Below, piece by piece: positions 35,272 to 47,612 of a DNA stretch of 64,000 bases. Origin of the DNA: Lactarius indigo (taxonomy: Eukaryota > Basidiomycota > Agaricomycetes > Russulales > Russulaceae). Below the pieces are notes generated by a model that saw only the letters and a program-made list of their open reading frames with translations, was not told where the DNA came from and did no database searches. The translations under genes and the position numbers were made by a program. Where the stretch lies: positions 88,501 through 152,500 of the forward strand of contig JAFKAC010000117.1 of the NCBI GenBank assembly GCA_025766275.1, given 5' to 3'. Positions within the stretch are counted from its first letter, which is position 1. Every line of letters starts with the position of its first letter.

Positions 35272-35770
35272 TGTTACGCTCCACCGGCGTTAGTCCGACG
35301 TGGACTCTGAATAGGCGTAATTGACTTAGCGGATATTCGGCGAATGGGGATCACGTGTCAACCCAACGTGAGCTGAACAGGGGCACTATCGGCACACACT
35401 GCAGCAAAGATAAAAGAGGACTGTCCCTTGGTAGACGGAAGTGGAAGCACTCTTAGTCAGGGACTAAGGCAGACAAGTGAGTGAGTCAAGTGGTGGATTG
35501 AAGAAGACCAAGATGGGGACTCTTGGTCTTCCAAAGCGACTACTTATACAGATACACGTGGGCTTTGAAGCGCCGCTGGAATAGTACATAACCAATAGTG
35601 TAACCAGCTCAAACCCTAGTGCAGCTATCCTAGGAATGAGTCATACATGAGTCACAATCACATGCAATCTACTATGCTGACTGATGTGGTGTAAGTGTCC
35701 ATGACTAATATCGATACTGGACTGTAGTCATAACCGGTCATGAGTTGTGTGTAAAGTCTATACTGTAACA
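35272..35770 (-). repeat. 3' LTR of A3
   Basis: 499-bp reversed LTR, edges TGTTACGCTCC and ATACTGTAACA. It is followed by TCACCCCCTTTT, the complement of the purine tract. The AAGACCAAGA / TCTTGGTCTT repeat is intact. Confidence 0.93.
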
Positions 35771-36155
35771 TCACCCCCTTTTCAGGAGTGAGGCCCACCT
35801 CACTAATCCGCTTGCGATTCCTTTCTCATCAGCTCCGCCTCATCTTCCATACACGTGAGTATGTTAGCCCTTTCAAGACGATAGAGACTGTCCTTTTTGT
35901 CATCCATCACCATACACTTTTCTTCCTGTAACTTCCTAATCCTCTTCTCCAACTGGTCATTGGCAAATGCGAGCTGCCTGAATCGATGCAGCTCTTGAAT
36001 GAGGGTGACATCCCCTATGTGCGTCAGCAGGAGGTCGGTGGGGTGTCAGTCACGGAGCATAAAATGCTCTTCATAGGGGATGAAAGCCCGATTGTGACAT
36101 GGAAGGTGAGGTGTGGCGTATAGGGGTTTACCATAAAGGAATCCCGACCCCGGAA

Positions 36156-36956
36156 CTATTCCGAGTATGAGGGGGTCTCCTCCTCGGATAACTTGCACGT
36201 GGGACACTTGTATCGTCGGTCCGTTGGGGAGCTTGATCGGGAACGGAATGTAATCGGGTCCTCTATTGACCCGGAACCCTTCAGGGACGACAACCCGTGT
36301 TGCTGGGTCTCGTTCGCCCATTGGTGTATAACGAGCCGCTTGTGCCACAGTGACTCGTCCTCGGTGTAGAGGGTTCCCCGCTGCGTCAACGAGGAAGGGA
36401 GTGGCGGCTGGATCTTCAGCATAGAATTCATGTGTGAGGAATGTGTGCCTGATGGGGTAATAGTCTCTAAGCTCATCTTCATCCTCAGCTTCGTCCAGTA
36501 CTCCTTCCTCTCCTGCCTCATCTTGCGTCGGCAAGCGGCAATATGCAGTTGCTCTCGCTGCCACCATGCCACTGTCTCTTTCCATTCTTGCTCATATTTC
36601 TGCATGGTGTTCAGCGGTTTCACTGCGCGAGACAGCTGCTTGAAGCCGAAATAACTCGTCTTCAGTGATGAGGGTCTCGGGCTCACCGGTGTCGGGGTTT
36701 GTAAGGGCGTACATTGGTGGAGGTGCTGGTTGATTTGTTGTTGGATCGTCGTCGACAATTCCCGGTACGGGCACAGGGAATCGTTGCAGTGTCTGGTGCA
36801 GTTCTTCACTAGTGATAGGGCCGTCTTCCTCATACTGCATGGTGGCACAACCTCTAGTTGCAGTTCCAGTGGTTGTGGTGTTGTCGGTGGAGTTGGGGTT
36901 GACAGGCGTGGTGGTGGAGTTGCCGATGAGGGTAGAGAGGAGTGTGAGCTGGTCAT
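36156..36956 (-). other. Overlapping +1 reading frame in the A3 pol tail
   Basis: Open for 266 codons from the conserved ATG in phase +1 to pol, with no stop, although pol itself is interrupted in this interval. It contains WQREQLHIA, a WTKLRMK segment, and GSGSIEDPITF near the end. Confidence 0.33.
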
Positions 36957-39900
36957 TGCGTCAAGTAGAGGACATGAGAGGAGTGGGTGATGGGGACTTA
37001 TCACGGTGAGAAGCCATCCTTATATGTGTCTCTTGGTTGGGGTTAGAATGTTTGAATTCCCGCACGGCTTCATCAGCAAATACATCATCCTTATCTATCC
37101 ATTGATTGTCGGAGTCCGGGTATCCCTTCCATTTCACAAGGTATTGGAGCCGTCGTCTTCTGCCAACTCGCCAAGAGTCCAGAATCTTCTCGACCTCGTA
37201 TTCTTCTTCGTTATCGACCAAATCAGGTGGTGGGCGCTGATAATTTGGTCCGTGCGTGGGTGTCTCGTGATAAGGTGTGAGAAGATCTATGTGGAAGACA
37301 TCATGGATGCTCCACTGTGTGGGAAGTTCGAGGTGGTAATTGACAGGGGACATCACCTGGACGACCTTAAATGGCCCGTGGCATTTTGCGGCTAGTTTTG
37401 CAGTTGGTTGATGTGTACATAGGTGGCATCCCTCGAGCCACACGAGGTCTCCTTCTTTAAATCTGGGCGTATCTTTGTGTTTGACCCATGACTTCTGTGC
37501 ATTGAGCATGCAGGAGAAGGCACGTTGTCGCGCCTGTTTGAACTGGTCCAATCTCAGGGACACTTGTGGGATAGGAGAGGGTCTATCAGTCCAATCAGTG
37601 TGAGGATTGAATCCTGATAGGAGAAAGAAAGGGGATTCTCGTGTAGTTTCGTTGGGCCAATTGTTATGCGTGAATTCCGCCATTGGTAGATAGTGGACCC
37701 AGTCGTCTTGCCGCTCATTTACCCAAAAGTGGAGGTATTGCTCCAACCACTGATTCGTTCGTTCTGACTGGCCATCAGTTCTGAGGTGATAAGCGGTAGA
37801 GATATTTTGGCTGATGCCAAGAATTTTGCATATCTCCCGCATAAATTTAGATGCGAAGTGGGGGTCTCGATCACTGATAACACGCAAGGGGAGTCTGAAT
37901 CGTGGGAAGACGTGAGAGACGTACAGGGCTGCCGTTCCTTCAGCGGTTATTTCCTCGTTGCAGGGAATGAAGATGGCGGCTGTGGTACAGTCATGGTCTG
38001 TCACTGTGAGGATAGAGTTGTATCCGCAGGAGACAGGGAGTTTAGTAATAAAGTCCACGGCAATGGTCTCAAACAGCAGGGCTTCCAGTTTAGGATAAAT
38101 GGGTTGTAGAGGCGCTCTAATGGGGCGGAGATTGACTTTGTGTCGCTGACACTCTGCGCAGCCTTTGACGTAGTCCGTAATGTCGTTTTTCATTTGTGGC
38201 CACCAGTAGTGTCGTTCGGTGAGTTGGAGAGTGCGTTTGATACCAGGGTGGCCATAGACAGGGGAGTTGTGGTGGGCAGCAATAATGGTGCATTTGTTGT
38301 GGATGCCGCCCGTGACCACTTGGCGTCCGTCTTTATACCATGTCCCTTCGATGTCCTTTAGTTTGTGTGCGTCGACCCAAGGTTTCAACTTAGCTGTGTC
38401 TTGTTCGTAAATGGGGTGTTCTGGAGTCATTTCTACTGGCAGGATCTTGGGTCTCCAATGTGGGTGTCATGGTTCCTCCAATGTGGTGGCACGTGCAAAG
38501 ACGCTCTCCGGCAATACCATTATCCCTTCGTTGTCATTTTCCCCTTGATCATAGTCTGGTCGTCGTGATAGTGCATTGGCGCGTCCATTGGAAGTTCCTT
38601 TAATATGGTGAATCTTGAAATCATATTCCGAGAGTTCAAGTACTTCCCTGGCCACGCGCCTGCTAATCTTCTGTGGTGACTTCCAGTATTGTAGATTAAG
38701 ATGATCAGAGAATACTTTGATTTTGTGGGGGGAACCCACCAAGGGAGGTCTCCAGTGGCGGAAGGCTTTGACAATTGCTAGGAGTTCAAGGTCGTAGATG
38801 TCATAATTTCACTTGGCTTTATTGAGGGTGGACGAGTAGTAGCCGATGGGATGTCGTTTGCCGTCTGCTTTACGCTGGAGGAGAACTGAGCCCGTTGCAA
38901 ACCCTGATGCGTCGACCTCTAATTCGAATTGTTGAGTGAGGTCTGGGTGCGCGAGGACAGGTTTGCTGGTGACAAGGGTTTTGAGGTCTTGGAATGCCCT
39001 CTCTTCTTCGGTTCCCCAGTGCCATTTGGTGTCTTTGTGTGTGAGTTTGTTGAGAGGTCGCGCTTTGGTTGCGAAGCCTCGTATGAAAGGTCGGTAAAAA
39101 TTGCAAAATCCGAGGAAAGAGTGGACGTCCTTAACTTTGGTGGGTGTGGGCCAGTCTTTAATGCCGGAAATTTTGACGGGATCCATACATGTCACCCCCT
39201 TTTCAAGGATTACCCCCAGGTAATCCATACATGGGGAGTGGAAGAGGCATTTTTCAAGTTTGTAATACAGGTCGTGTTCAGCAGACACACGGAGTACATC
39301 TTTGACGGCGTCTATGTGATCTGGTAATGAGTGGTTTAGCCCCGTAGCAATGCCGATGTTGTCCATGTAAGCCCAAATGACGGTTCCCCGTTTTTCATGT
39401 TTTGCGATGATGTCCCTGAAGATGAAGTTCATCATCGTCTGGAATGTCGCGGGGGAGTTGGTTAAGCCGAAAAACATCACCGTAGGTTCGAATAACCCAT
39501 AGCGCGTTTTGAACACGGCCTTCTCTTCGTCTCCTTTTTTGATACATATGTTGTTATACCCCATCTAACATCAAGTTTAGTATAGATGTGGGCATTGCTA
39601 AGATCAGTGATAAGACTGGAGATGAGGGGGAGTGGGTATTGATTGCAGATAGTGACCGCGTTGATCTTTCGATAGTCTTGAATGGGTCGTAACTTTCCAT
39701 CCTTCTTTTTGATGAAGAAGAAGGACGAAGTGTATGGGGATTTGGAGGGTTGTATATACCCCTTCTTGAGTTGTTCATCGATCCATTCCTGTAATTTTGT
39801 ATCTTCTTCTTGAGTCATAGGGTATATTTTGCAATCAATTGCATCGGCCGTCCCTGGTTTGAATTCGATAGCGTGATCCCAGGGCCTGCTGGGCGGAAAC

Positions 39901-40576
39901 CTGTCCAATGCTTCTTCACTGAAGAGGCGTTCAAATTCTCGATATTCGGGGGGTAACTCAGCTTTAGTGATGTATTGTTGAGCCACAATGGTGAGATCGG
40001 TAGCCATTGCCCTGATCCTACGGCCTTCTTCAAACTGTTGTCGCTGTTTGTCTGTGATGACACAAGAGTGTACTATCTCATAATTGTCGTCTTGTACTGT
40101 GGTTGTTGCTATGATAGGGGTTTTCTTGATATAGGGGTTGGTAGACCAAATGACAATGGGAAGCATGTCTTCGTGTATAGCGGCCTGCGACCATTTGATA
40201 TGTGGGTCGTATATGGCAAGCCAGGGGTACCCCAACACAATATCTTCGTTGCCTATATCTGTGATAAGGAAACAGATTTCCTTGTGAATTCCTTTAGTTT
40301 GGACGTCGACATTGGTATAATGAGTGATATGCCCTGATTTATTTTCAGTATTGTCAATGTTCCATATCTTCTTTGGGACCTCAAGTGGCTTGGTCCCCAG
40401 CCCCATCCTTTTTACGAAGGAGGGCCTCATGAAACAGTGGGTTGCTCCACTGTCGACTAGTGCTCGTATGTTGGCCATTGCGTAACTGGTGCAAATCGAT
40501 ACTGGAACTCTCATAGAATGATAGCGAGTCATGATTACACTGTTACAATTAACTGCCCTCACCCAGGCCGATGAGT

Positions 40577-42446
40577 TCAGGCGTCCTGAAAACCCTCCTT
40601 TTTCCACAGTTGTTGGAGGATAATGTCCTTTACGTCATCTGATTCTCCTGCTACTCTGTTAAGCCAATCGCTGGCGCACTGTTGAGGGGGTATTTCTTGA
40701 ACCGCCCTAGTAGCGACTTCGGGTTCTTGTTGATGATAGTCGGTATCGATGTATCAACTAGCCGATGCTTGAGGCTGATAGCCTCCTCGTGGTTGTCTGC
40801 AATTGCGGGCCATGTGTCCGTCCTTTCCACAGTTATAACAAGTGACTGGCCTTTGATTGTTACATCCTCCTCCTCTCTGTAGGAATCCTCCTCTTGGTTG
40901 ATATGGGGGGTGAGGAGCGAGTATGTCTTCAGCTCCTGTCAGTCGCCCTCGAATGCGATCTGCGGATGTGTCCATTGTGTTTGGATCTCGTGGGAGGTTT
41001 CTGGGTTGCCAGGAGCTTCTCGGTGGTCCTTGCCAAGGGCGTTGTCGTTGCGTTTGTGATCTTTTCTCGATAGTTTTGTGGGGAGTCGAGGGTGTATACT
41101 TTGGAGTACAGGTCGTTGGGTAACCCGCTTGCGAATAGGTCGAGTGTCTGGGGGTCGTCAAGCCAATAATGTGCGCGTCGCACTAATTGTTCGAATTGGG
41201 TGCAATACTCATCTAGATTGCCTCCAATCATTTTGAGCCCCTTCTTTAATTCATATTGGGCTTGTTCTTGTTCCATCGTGTTTCTAAAGCGCTGCATGAA
41301 GCTGCGCATGACTTTGTTCCACAACCCTTCGCTCGTCCGGGGTATTCCTGCTTGTATCTGGCCGTTGAGCCAGGTGAGCATCACCAGCACCCATTCGCTG
41401 ACATTAACACCCTTGATATATGATAGAAAGAGGAGGGCTCATCGGTATGGTGTGGCCATAATGCCTTCTTCCGCGTTCATGCCCCAGTAAATGTGCCATT
41501 GAGTGAGAAACGCTTCAACTTTTGCGCGCCCCCCGTCAAATACTGTTGGTGCTTCACCAGCTAGTTTACTATTTGGAGGGGGAACGATGGGACCTGCACC
41601 TGGTAATCCTCCTCCAGGGTGTCCTCCTCCTGGTGGTCCTCCTGGGAATCCTCCAGGGAACCCTTCAAATCTGGATCCCCTGGGTGGGGGTCCTCCTCCT
41701 GGTAGATTGCCAGGGGGTCTGCCTCCACCACTAGGGGGGTCAGCTACGTCTGGCCCAATGGCACGATGAATTGCTACGTCATCTTCAGTCATTCGGTGAC
41801 CGGTATATGGGTTGATGGGAGCTAAATTGGCTCTCGCCTCTTCCATGATACGTCTTTGCTCTTCTAGGGCTATTTGATCCCTTGCTTCAGTGGTGAGTTG
41901 TATTTCTTCTTGTGTGATGGTGGCAGTTGCCATTGTGACTGCTGGGCTGTGAATGTGGATTATTTCTGGTTCAGGTTGGTGGATAGTTAGAGACTCAGTT
42001 CGTTGTATAATGTGATCTCCAATGGCTCCTAAGCTTGCTGGTGTGGTTCTCCCACTTGGAGAGTGTTGACTCCCAGAGGTTTCGTCTCCGCTGATTCCTT
42101 CGTTGGTATGTTCTTGTGCCTGTCCGTCAATAGGACCGTAGTCTGCACGGCTATTAAGTTCTCGTGCATTGATATCACAGTTGTAATTTCTTCCTGCTGG
42201 TCGTACGATGTCCCAGCGACAATCTATAGGGTTCCAAGCAACTTCGGTCCAACAGAGGTGTTTGAAATTGAACTTGACAGGTCGAAAACGGTTGGGTCCG
42301 TTGAACTCTATGAAATACCCGGTATCTTCTCCTCGTTCTCTCCACTGGGCTGCTTCTAAGAACCTTGTTGGTACGTTGTGATCTCCTTGTCGTTCAATAT
42401 GATAGGGACGGAAGGATGTCCACTGGTCTCTGGTCAAGTACGCCAC
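40577..42446 (-). pseudogene. gag: gag of A3
   Basis: N-terminal domain from the GTG at 42446 (DQWTSFRPYHI, NRFRPVKFNFKHLCW), acidic segment, conserved MATATITQEE near 41932, Gly/Pro linker, capsid-like domain (FLTQWHIYWG; TGA near 41440), and CCHC knuckle CYNCGKDGHMARNC near 40830. A deletion near 41060 shifts the frame. It ends at TGA 40577-40579, nine bases after GGGTTTT. Confidence 0.82.
40589..40595 (-). promoter_or_regulatory. Predicted -1 ribosomal frameshift site, A3
   Basis: Plus strand AAAACCC; the minus strand gives G GGT TTT in the gag frame, three codons before the gag TGA. This is the same arrangement as in B1, B2, C1, C2 and A2. Confidence 0.65.
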
Positions 42447-42466
42447 GATGAGGATCTTGGTCTTAA

Positions 42467-42965
42467 TGTTATGCTCCACCAGTGTTAGTCCGACGTGGAC
42501 TCTGAATAGGCATAATCAACTTAGCGGATATTCGGCAAATGGGGATCATGTGTCAACCCAACGTGAGCTGAACAGGGGCACTATGGGCACACACTGCAGC
42601 AAAGATAAAAGAGGACCGTCCCTTGGTAGATGGAAGTGGAAGCACTCTTAGTCGGGGACTAAGGCAGACAAGTGAGCGAGTCAAGTGGTGGATTGAAGAA
42701 GACCAAGATGGGGACTCTTGGTCTTCCAAAGCGACTACTTATACAGATACACGCGGGCTTTGAAGCGCCGCTGGAATAGTACATAACCAATAGCATAACT
42801 AGCTCAAACCCTAGTACAGCTATCCTAGGAATGAGTCATACATGAGTCACAATCACATGCGATCTACTATGCTGACTGATGTGGTGTAAGTGTCCATGAC
42901 TAATATTGATACTGGACCATAGTCATAACCAGTCGTGAATCGTGTGTAAAGTCTATACTGTAACA
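42467..42965 (-). repeat. 5' LTR of A3 with primer-binding site
   Basis: 499-bp reversed LTR beginning TGTTATGCTCC on the plus strand. The adjoining 42456-42466 (ATCTTGGTCTT at its core) is the complement of the 11-nt primer-binding site. Confidence 0.92.
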
Positions 42966-42970
42966 CAATG

Positions 42971-43745
42971 TACCAGTCCAGGCGTTCTGGAAATCCATGA
43001 CAAAATCAGTCCATAGAGTTTCACTAGTTTCTGGTACAGGGTTCATAGGGTTGTTAATTTTTGCCTGTAACTTTTTGTCCTGGCTCTGGTTCCAACTTTC
43101 GATGGCTGGTCCTCGGATTAATGTGAGTGCCAATGCTACTCACTGATAGGGGCTAACCATTTGCTCATTGGTTTGGTTAATGCATCAAAATTGGTTAAAT
43201 TCGTGCAAAAATTGTCAACTTCTTGCGTGATTACTGTCAAAGAATGACGGTGCCACTCCTTGTAAAGGACCTGTTGTTGTCCCTGTGCTGCTTCCACTTC
43301 CACTGGCCATTGGTGTGCTGGGTGAGGGAGTTGTTGGGGAAATGAAGGGTGCAGATGCCAGCTGAGGTGATTTCCTTTTTCCTTTTTGTCTTGCAAGTTG
43401 ATGTTTATGTTTGTTCCAGTTATAGGCAGGGGTGGATTGGGGTTGCAATTGAGCTTTTAACCCCCAAAGGTGTGGTCCATTGACTTGGGCGTTTGTATAG
43501 GTGTACCACCCTACACTTTCGTAGTAGACTTCGTACCAGTGGTTCTCCTCTTTGAAGTACTTGATGTCTAGCACTGGACTAGGGTTGCGTTGTACTATAT
43601 ATCCCCATCCAGGGATCCAATTGATTCCTCTGGTTACAATATCCTGTAGATTGTCGATGTTCCTTCGAATGACAAGTTGTTTTACTGTTGGATCTCTGTC
43701 CACTGGTTCAGGTTCAATGCACACATGCTTTTGTTCGTGTGCCAC
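42971..43745 (-). pseudogene. gag: gag of element F, upstream part
   Basis: Minus strand, starting at MAHEQKHVCIEPEP (43745). An N-terminal domain with YESVGWYTYTNAQ is followed by a Ser/Thr/Pro linker, then after a frame change near 43220 the Gag capsid start (ALTLIRGPAIESWNQ, WTDFVMDFQNAW). It is split by A3 within the capsid coding region. F Gag is clearly of a different family from A, B and C. Confidence 0.75.
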
Positions 43746-43836
43746 TGTGACTCCACATCCGCTCAGGGACTGCCTGTGTCGTTCGTTTTACTCGGGAGCA
43801 CCTTATTTGCCTTGTTCTGTGGCAGAGTAGAAGATG

Positions 43837-43847
43837 GTCTACTCTTA
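43837..43847 (-). promoter_or_regulatory. Predicted self-primed primer-binding site of F
   Basis: On the minus strand this reads TAAGAGTAGAC and abuts the LTR at 43848 with no spacer. It is perfectly complementary over 11 nt to the F LTR segment whose plus strand is 44015-44025. Confidence 0.7.
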
Positions 43848-44138
43848 TGTTACAGTTCCGAGGGACCGTGCGGAATTTCTGCAGAGCTGAGCTCGACACC
43901 TAGGTAGAAGTCGTGACTTGTTACTCTGAACAAGTATAAGTCAGGGATTCCTTGGCTCACTCTAAGAGATCACAAGGGAGAGGGTTTATCACAAATGACT
44001 TGGTATTTGGGAACTAAGAGTAGACAAGCAGAATACTACTCGATGTGCTACATTCTTATACTCATACAGACTGGGGTTTTTTGGGGGCCGTTTTCTACAA
44101 GACATGTCACTACTCTGCTACGTAGACAATATGTGACA
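43848..44138 (-). repeat. 5' LTR of element F
   Basis: Begins TGTTACAG on the plus strand, next to the primer-binding site. The far edge is inferred from TGTGACA near 44138. No target duplication can be checked because the other end of F is missing. On the minus strand, TATAAG (44055-44060) lies upstream of an inverted repeat with arms at 44018-44023 and 44036-44041. Confidence 0.55.
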
Positions 44139-44149
44139 ATGGCACCATA

Positions 44150-45153
44150 AGGCATGCTATTGACGAGGCAAATGATTCTGTAAAACTTTGCAGGGTCAGA
44201 ACTTTCAGAATGTGTGTTGTGTGACGTGACATCACAATGTCACATGATTGTGACAAGGAGAGTTCATGACACATCGGAACCCACACATAACCTGGCAGGA
44301 AGGCACTATGCATCTCAACTCCAGCACTGAAATAGCTGCACCAGAGATAGAGATAGAGGTGATGCACATAATGGCAAACCATATGGAACACCACCATCTC
44401 CTTGCAGAAAAAGTGTTGGACATGGTTTCTGATGAAGTTTTCTGTTTGGCTGGTTTCATGTACTCTCAGCAAATTGCCGAGAAAGCAATAACCTCCAAAC
44501 TTAAGAAAACCTTCAAAGAATTGGTCCCCAAACACTATTGTGACTTCACAAAAGTCTTCTCTGAGGAAGAATCCCAGAGACTCCCTGAGCACCAACCATG
44601 GGACCACGCCATAGATCTCAAACCAGATGCAGTTAAACACTAGAAGGTCAAGACATACCCCATGTCACCTAGTGAACAAGTGGAACTGGACAAATTCTTA
44701 GACAAACACATAGGGAAGGGATATTTAGTGCCATTTAAGTCACCTATGGCATCCCCTGTGTTCTTCATAAAGAAAAAGGACGGCAAGCTCCATCTAGTCC
44801 GAGACTATCGCTGTCTTAATAAAATCACTATTAAGAACCAATACCCACTTCCACTCACTGTCGATATCATTAATAGACTCAAGGGAGCTCAGTACTTCAC
44901 TAAATTCAACGTTCGATGGGGATACCACAACATCCACATCAAAGGTGACGAATGGAAAGGTGCTATTGTCACCAACAGGGGTCTATATGAGCCTAAAGTC
45001 ATGTACTTTGGCATGACTAACAGCCCCGCCACTTTCCAAGCCTTGATGAACGCCATCTTTGCTGATCTAATCGCACAAGGAGAGGTCACCGTATATATGG
45101 ATGACATTCTTATCTATAGCAACAACCTAAAACACCATCGCAAGATAGTATGT
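44150..45153 (+). pseudogene. pol: pol fragment of Ty3-type element H
   Basis: Protease C-terminus (DITMSHD, then after a frame change HRNPHITWQEG), a linker with EIEIEVMH, then RT: WDHAIDLKPDA, PVFFIKKKDGKL, YTK-like TKFNVRWGYHNI, TNSPATFQALMN and catalytic YMDDILIYS near 45095. A TAG at 44641 interrupts it. C1 cuts it at 45153 (TATGT edge). It belongs to a different family from A, B and C. Its LTRs are not in the window. Confidence 0.82.
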
Positions 45154-45600
45154 TGTTACGGTTTTCGCATGCGACCCTTACCGTACCAGTTGTGGCTACG
45201 GCGGTAAGGTAGATTAGTCACGGACTCGGGATTTACGATAGGAGTTAGGCATTGAGAGATGACTCGATCCTAGTACAAGTAGTAGTAGTATTAGGATTGC
45301 GGTACTTACGCGATACGTCAGACACTACATTACGGTGACTCATAGCAGCACTTGAAAGCCTGCTCTTTCTGTATTTAAGATAGCTGCGGAAGACCAAGAA
45401 ACGCCATCTTGGTCTTCTTCAATCATCACTTCTTGTCTTGCATCTAAAGCTTCGCCTCTATCAGATAGAGTGCCATCTAAATCCTCTAGTATCTTCAAAT
45501 ATCTAGAAGCTGCCTTCGTGCCATACGTCTTTGATGTGATTAGCTAAGTTACAGTTGCCTTCGCGAGCTCAAGTCGAGCTGATGCCGTGACGGCATTACA
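45154..45600 (+). repeat. 5' LTR of C1 with primer-binding site
   Basis: 447-bp LTR, edges TGTTACGG and GCATTACA. TATTTAA lies at 45372-45378, with inverted-repeat arms at 45390-45399 and 45407-45416. TTAAGACCAAGATA (45601 on) is the primer-binding site, complementary to the 3' arm. Confidence 0.92.
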
Positions 45601-45620
45601 TTAAGACCAAGATATCCATT

Positions 45621-47612
45621 GTGGCGACTGTCAACACCTGCGACCAGTGGACGAATTTCCGTCCATATTATTTGGAACGAAGAGGAGATCGCAATGTACC
45701 AACCCAATTCTTGGGAGCAGCCCGTTGGAGGGACCAAGAGGACGAAACCAGATATTTTGTGGAATTCAACGGACCTACAAGGTTCAGACCTGTTGAGTTC
45801 AATTTCAACCATCTGTGCTGGGTGGAAGTTACGTGGAATCCCATAGACCATTGCTGGGACGTCGTTAGACCAGCAGGAAGACAATATCAGTGCGATATCG
45901 ACGCGCAAGAACTCAATTCACAAGCAGATTGGGGACCAATCGACGGTCAACTACGAGAACATTCCACTGGTGAAGCAGTAAGTGAAGAAACCGAAGAGGA
46001 AGAACAAAGCGAAGAAAATCGGCCAGCAAGCATCGGACCAATCGAACAATATACCATCCAATGAGCTGAGTCCCTACACATATCAGAACAACCCAAAGTC
46101 ATCCACGTACAATCACCCGCAGCAGAAATGGCCACAACTACGATGACAGCAGAAGAAATCATGACAGTAAGAGAACAAGTGGCGCGGGAAGCAGCCGAAG
46201 CAATTAGACAAGAATCCCAGTGACATCTCCTACCCATCAACCCCAAAACCGGACACCGCATGACTGCAGACGACGCAGCAATCTTTCGGGCTATAGGACC
46301 CGACCAAGGTGATCCACCATCAGGAGACGGAACAAAATGAACACTACCACTTGACCCTCCACCGGGATGGGGAGGACCCCCGGGAGGAGACTTCCCCCGA
46401 CGACCGGGAGGAGGAGGAAACCCACCAGACCTCCCAAACAACCCGCCGGGAGGAGGACCCCCAGGCGGAGGTGGAGGTGGGGGCCCACCAGGCGGGGGAG
46501 GAGTAGGGCATGGGCACGAGAAATTAACAGGTGAACCGCCCACAATTTTCGACGGAGACCGCACTAAGGTGGACTCATTCCTCACGCAATGGCACGTATA
46601 CTGGGGAATGAACCTTGACACCCCTGTCATGCGCAACGACTACCGGCGAAGCCTTCTATTCCTCTCTTACATCAAGGGAGTATCAGTCAGTGAATGGGTA
46701 CTGTCGTACCTCAGGTGGCTTAACCGGCAAATACAACGAGGAATAGACCAACATACATGAGATCTGTGGAACGCGGTAGCAGAGGGATTCAACCAAAGGT
46801 TCGTGAATACCCTTGAACGAGAACAAGCTCAAGCACTTCTAAGGAAAGGGCTAAAAATGATTGACGGAGACATTGACAAATACGTCAACGAATTCGAGGA
46901 AGCCGCAAGGAAGGCGGGGTACCGCCTCAATGACCCCCAAACCATCGACCTGTTTACCAAGGGGTTGCCCAAGAAGTTGTATGAAAAAACTTATGACCTA
47001 GACAAGCCAGAAACGTTTGACCAATGGAAGCGAGCGACGCTCCGTCGACAACGCAACTACATCCACATCCGAGCAAGGGTGGATGAATACAAAGACAACA
47101 AGCCGAAGAAGACGGGCAACGCTGGGTGGACTGTACCTCAAAATCTTGCCAACCCATGGGCAATGGATACCTCCACTGACAGAACCAAGGCAAGATTGGC
47201 AGGATCAGAAGAAATCGACTACGGTAAACCACCATACACGAATCTACCCCCCTTTCCGCCGAGGGGAGGACCAGAAGCCAGAGGTCGAGGAAGAGGAGGG
47301 TCGCAACGAGACCTAAGGACGGTGTTATGCTATAATTGTAATGCACCAGGCCATCTCTCACGAAATTGCCCCCATCCTAGACAGCCGCGACAGTGGCAGC
47401 CACAGAACCCCAGACCTTCTAATGTCCAGGCAATAGAAACCGACTACTATACACAAGAGCCGCCCGACGCCCAGACATGGGCTGCCTCAACCAGCAAAAC
47501 TGCAGAGGAGCGCACCAAAGAATGGCTTACTGGAGTCGCAAACACACCCGACGAAGTAAAGGACCTGATATTGCAGGACTTATGGGGAAAAGAGGGTTTT
47601 CGGAGCGCCTGA
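45621..47612 (+). pseudogene. gag: gag of C1
   Basis: The N-terminal domain begins after GTG 45621 (DQWTNFRPYYL, FVEFNGPTRFRPVEFNF). A TGA at 46062 and later TGA codons near 46221, 46338 and 46757 break it. The conserved MATTTMTAEE is near 46128, followed by a long Pro/Gly linker, the capsid-like domain (FLTQWHVYWGMNLD), and the CCHC knuckle CYNCNAPGHLSRNC near 47330-47370. It ends at TGA 47610-47612. Confidence 0.83.
47594..47600 (+). promoter_or_regulatory. Predicted -1 ribosomal frameshift site, C1
   Basis: G GGT TTT in the gag frame, three codons before TGA. A second heptamer, G GGA AAA, lies at 47585-47591. Confidence 0.65.

Larger units (their letters stand above)
35803..40595 (-). pseudogene. 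pol: pol of A3 (protease to chromodomain and tail)
   Basis: Minus strand from the heptamer (40589-40595) to TAG 35803-35805. Protease has LVDSGATHCFMRPS (about 40460). RT (about 39900-39300) has [22 protein letters not shown] and the altered YMDN. RNase H has ELEVDASGFA and a YDIYDLELLA-type site. The integrase (38430-36961) has the zinc segment, VDFITKLP, SDRDPHF and GQSERTNQW. The chromodomain has LQYLVKWKGYPDSDNQW near 37110-37160, and the tail follows. Stops or frame losses lie near 39545, 38813, 38467, 36960 and 36048. Confidence 0.88.
35272..42965 (-). mobile_element. Ty3/gypsy chromovirus A3, complete with TSD
   Basis: Full-length minus-strand element, 7694 bp, with 499-bp LTRs and the duplication CAATG at 35267-35271 and 42966-42970. 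It contains gag, the -1 heptamer, pol with chromodomain, and tail. Stops, a gag deletion near 41060, and YMDN at the RT active site make it inactive. The LTRs differ at about 27 sites; I saw one transversion. Confidence 0.93.

Noticed and set aside
45947..46636. 229-codon minus-strand frame over C1 gag
   Set aside because: Antisense to Gag, opened by the Pro/Gly linker. No conservation beyond that forced by Gag.
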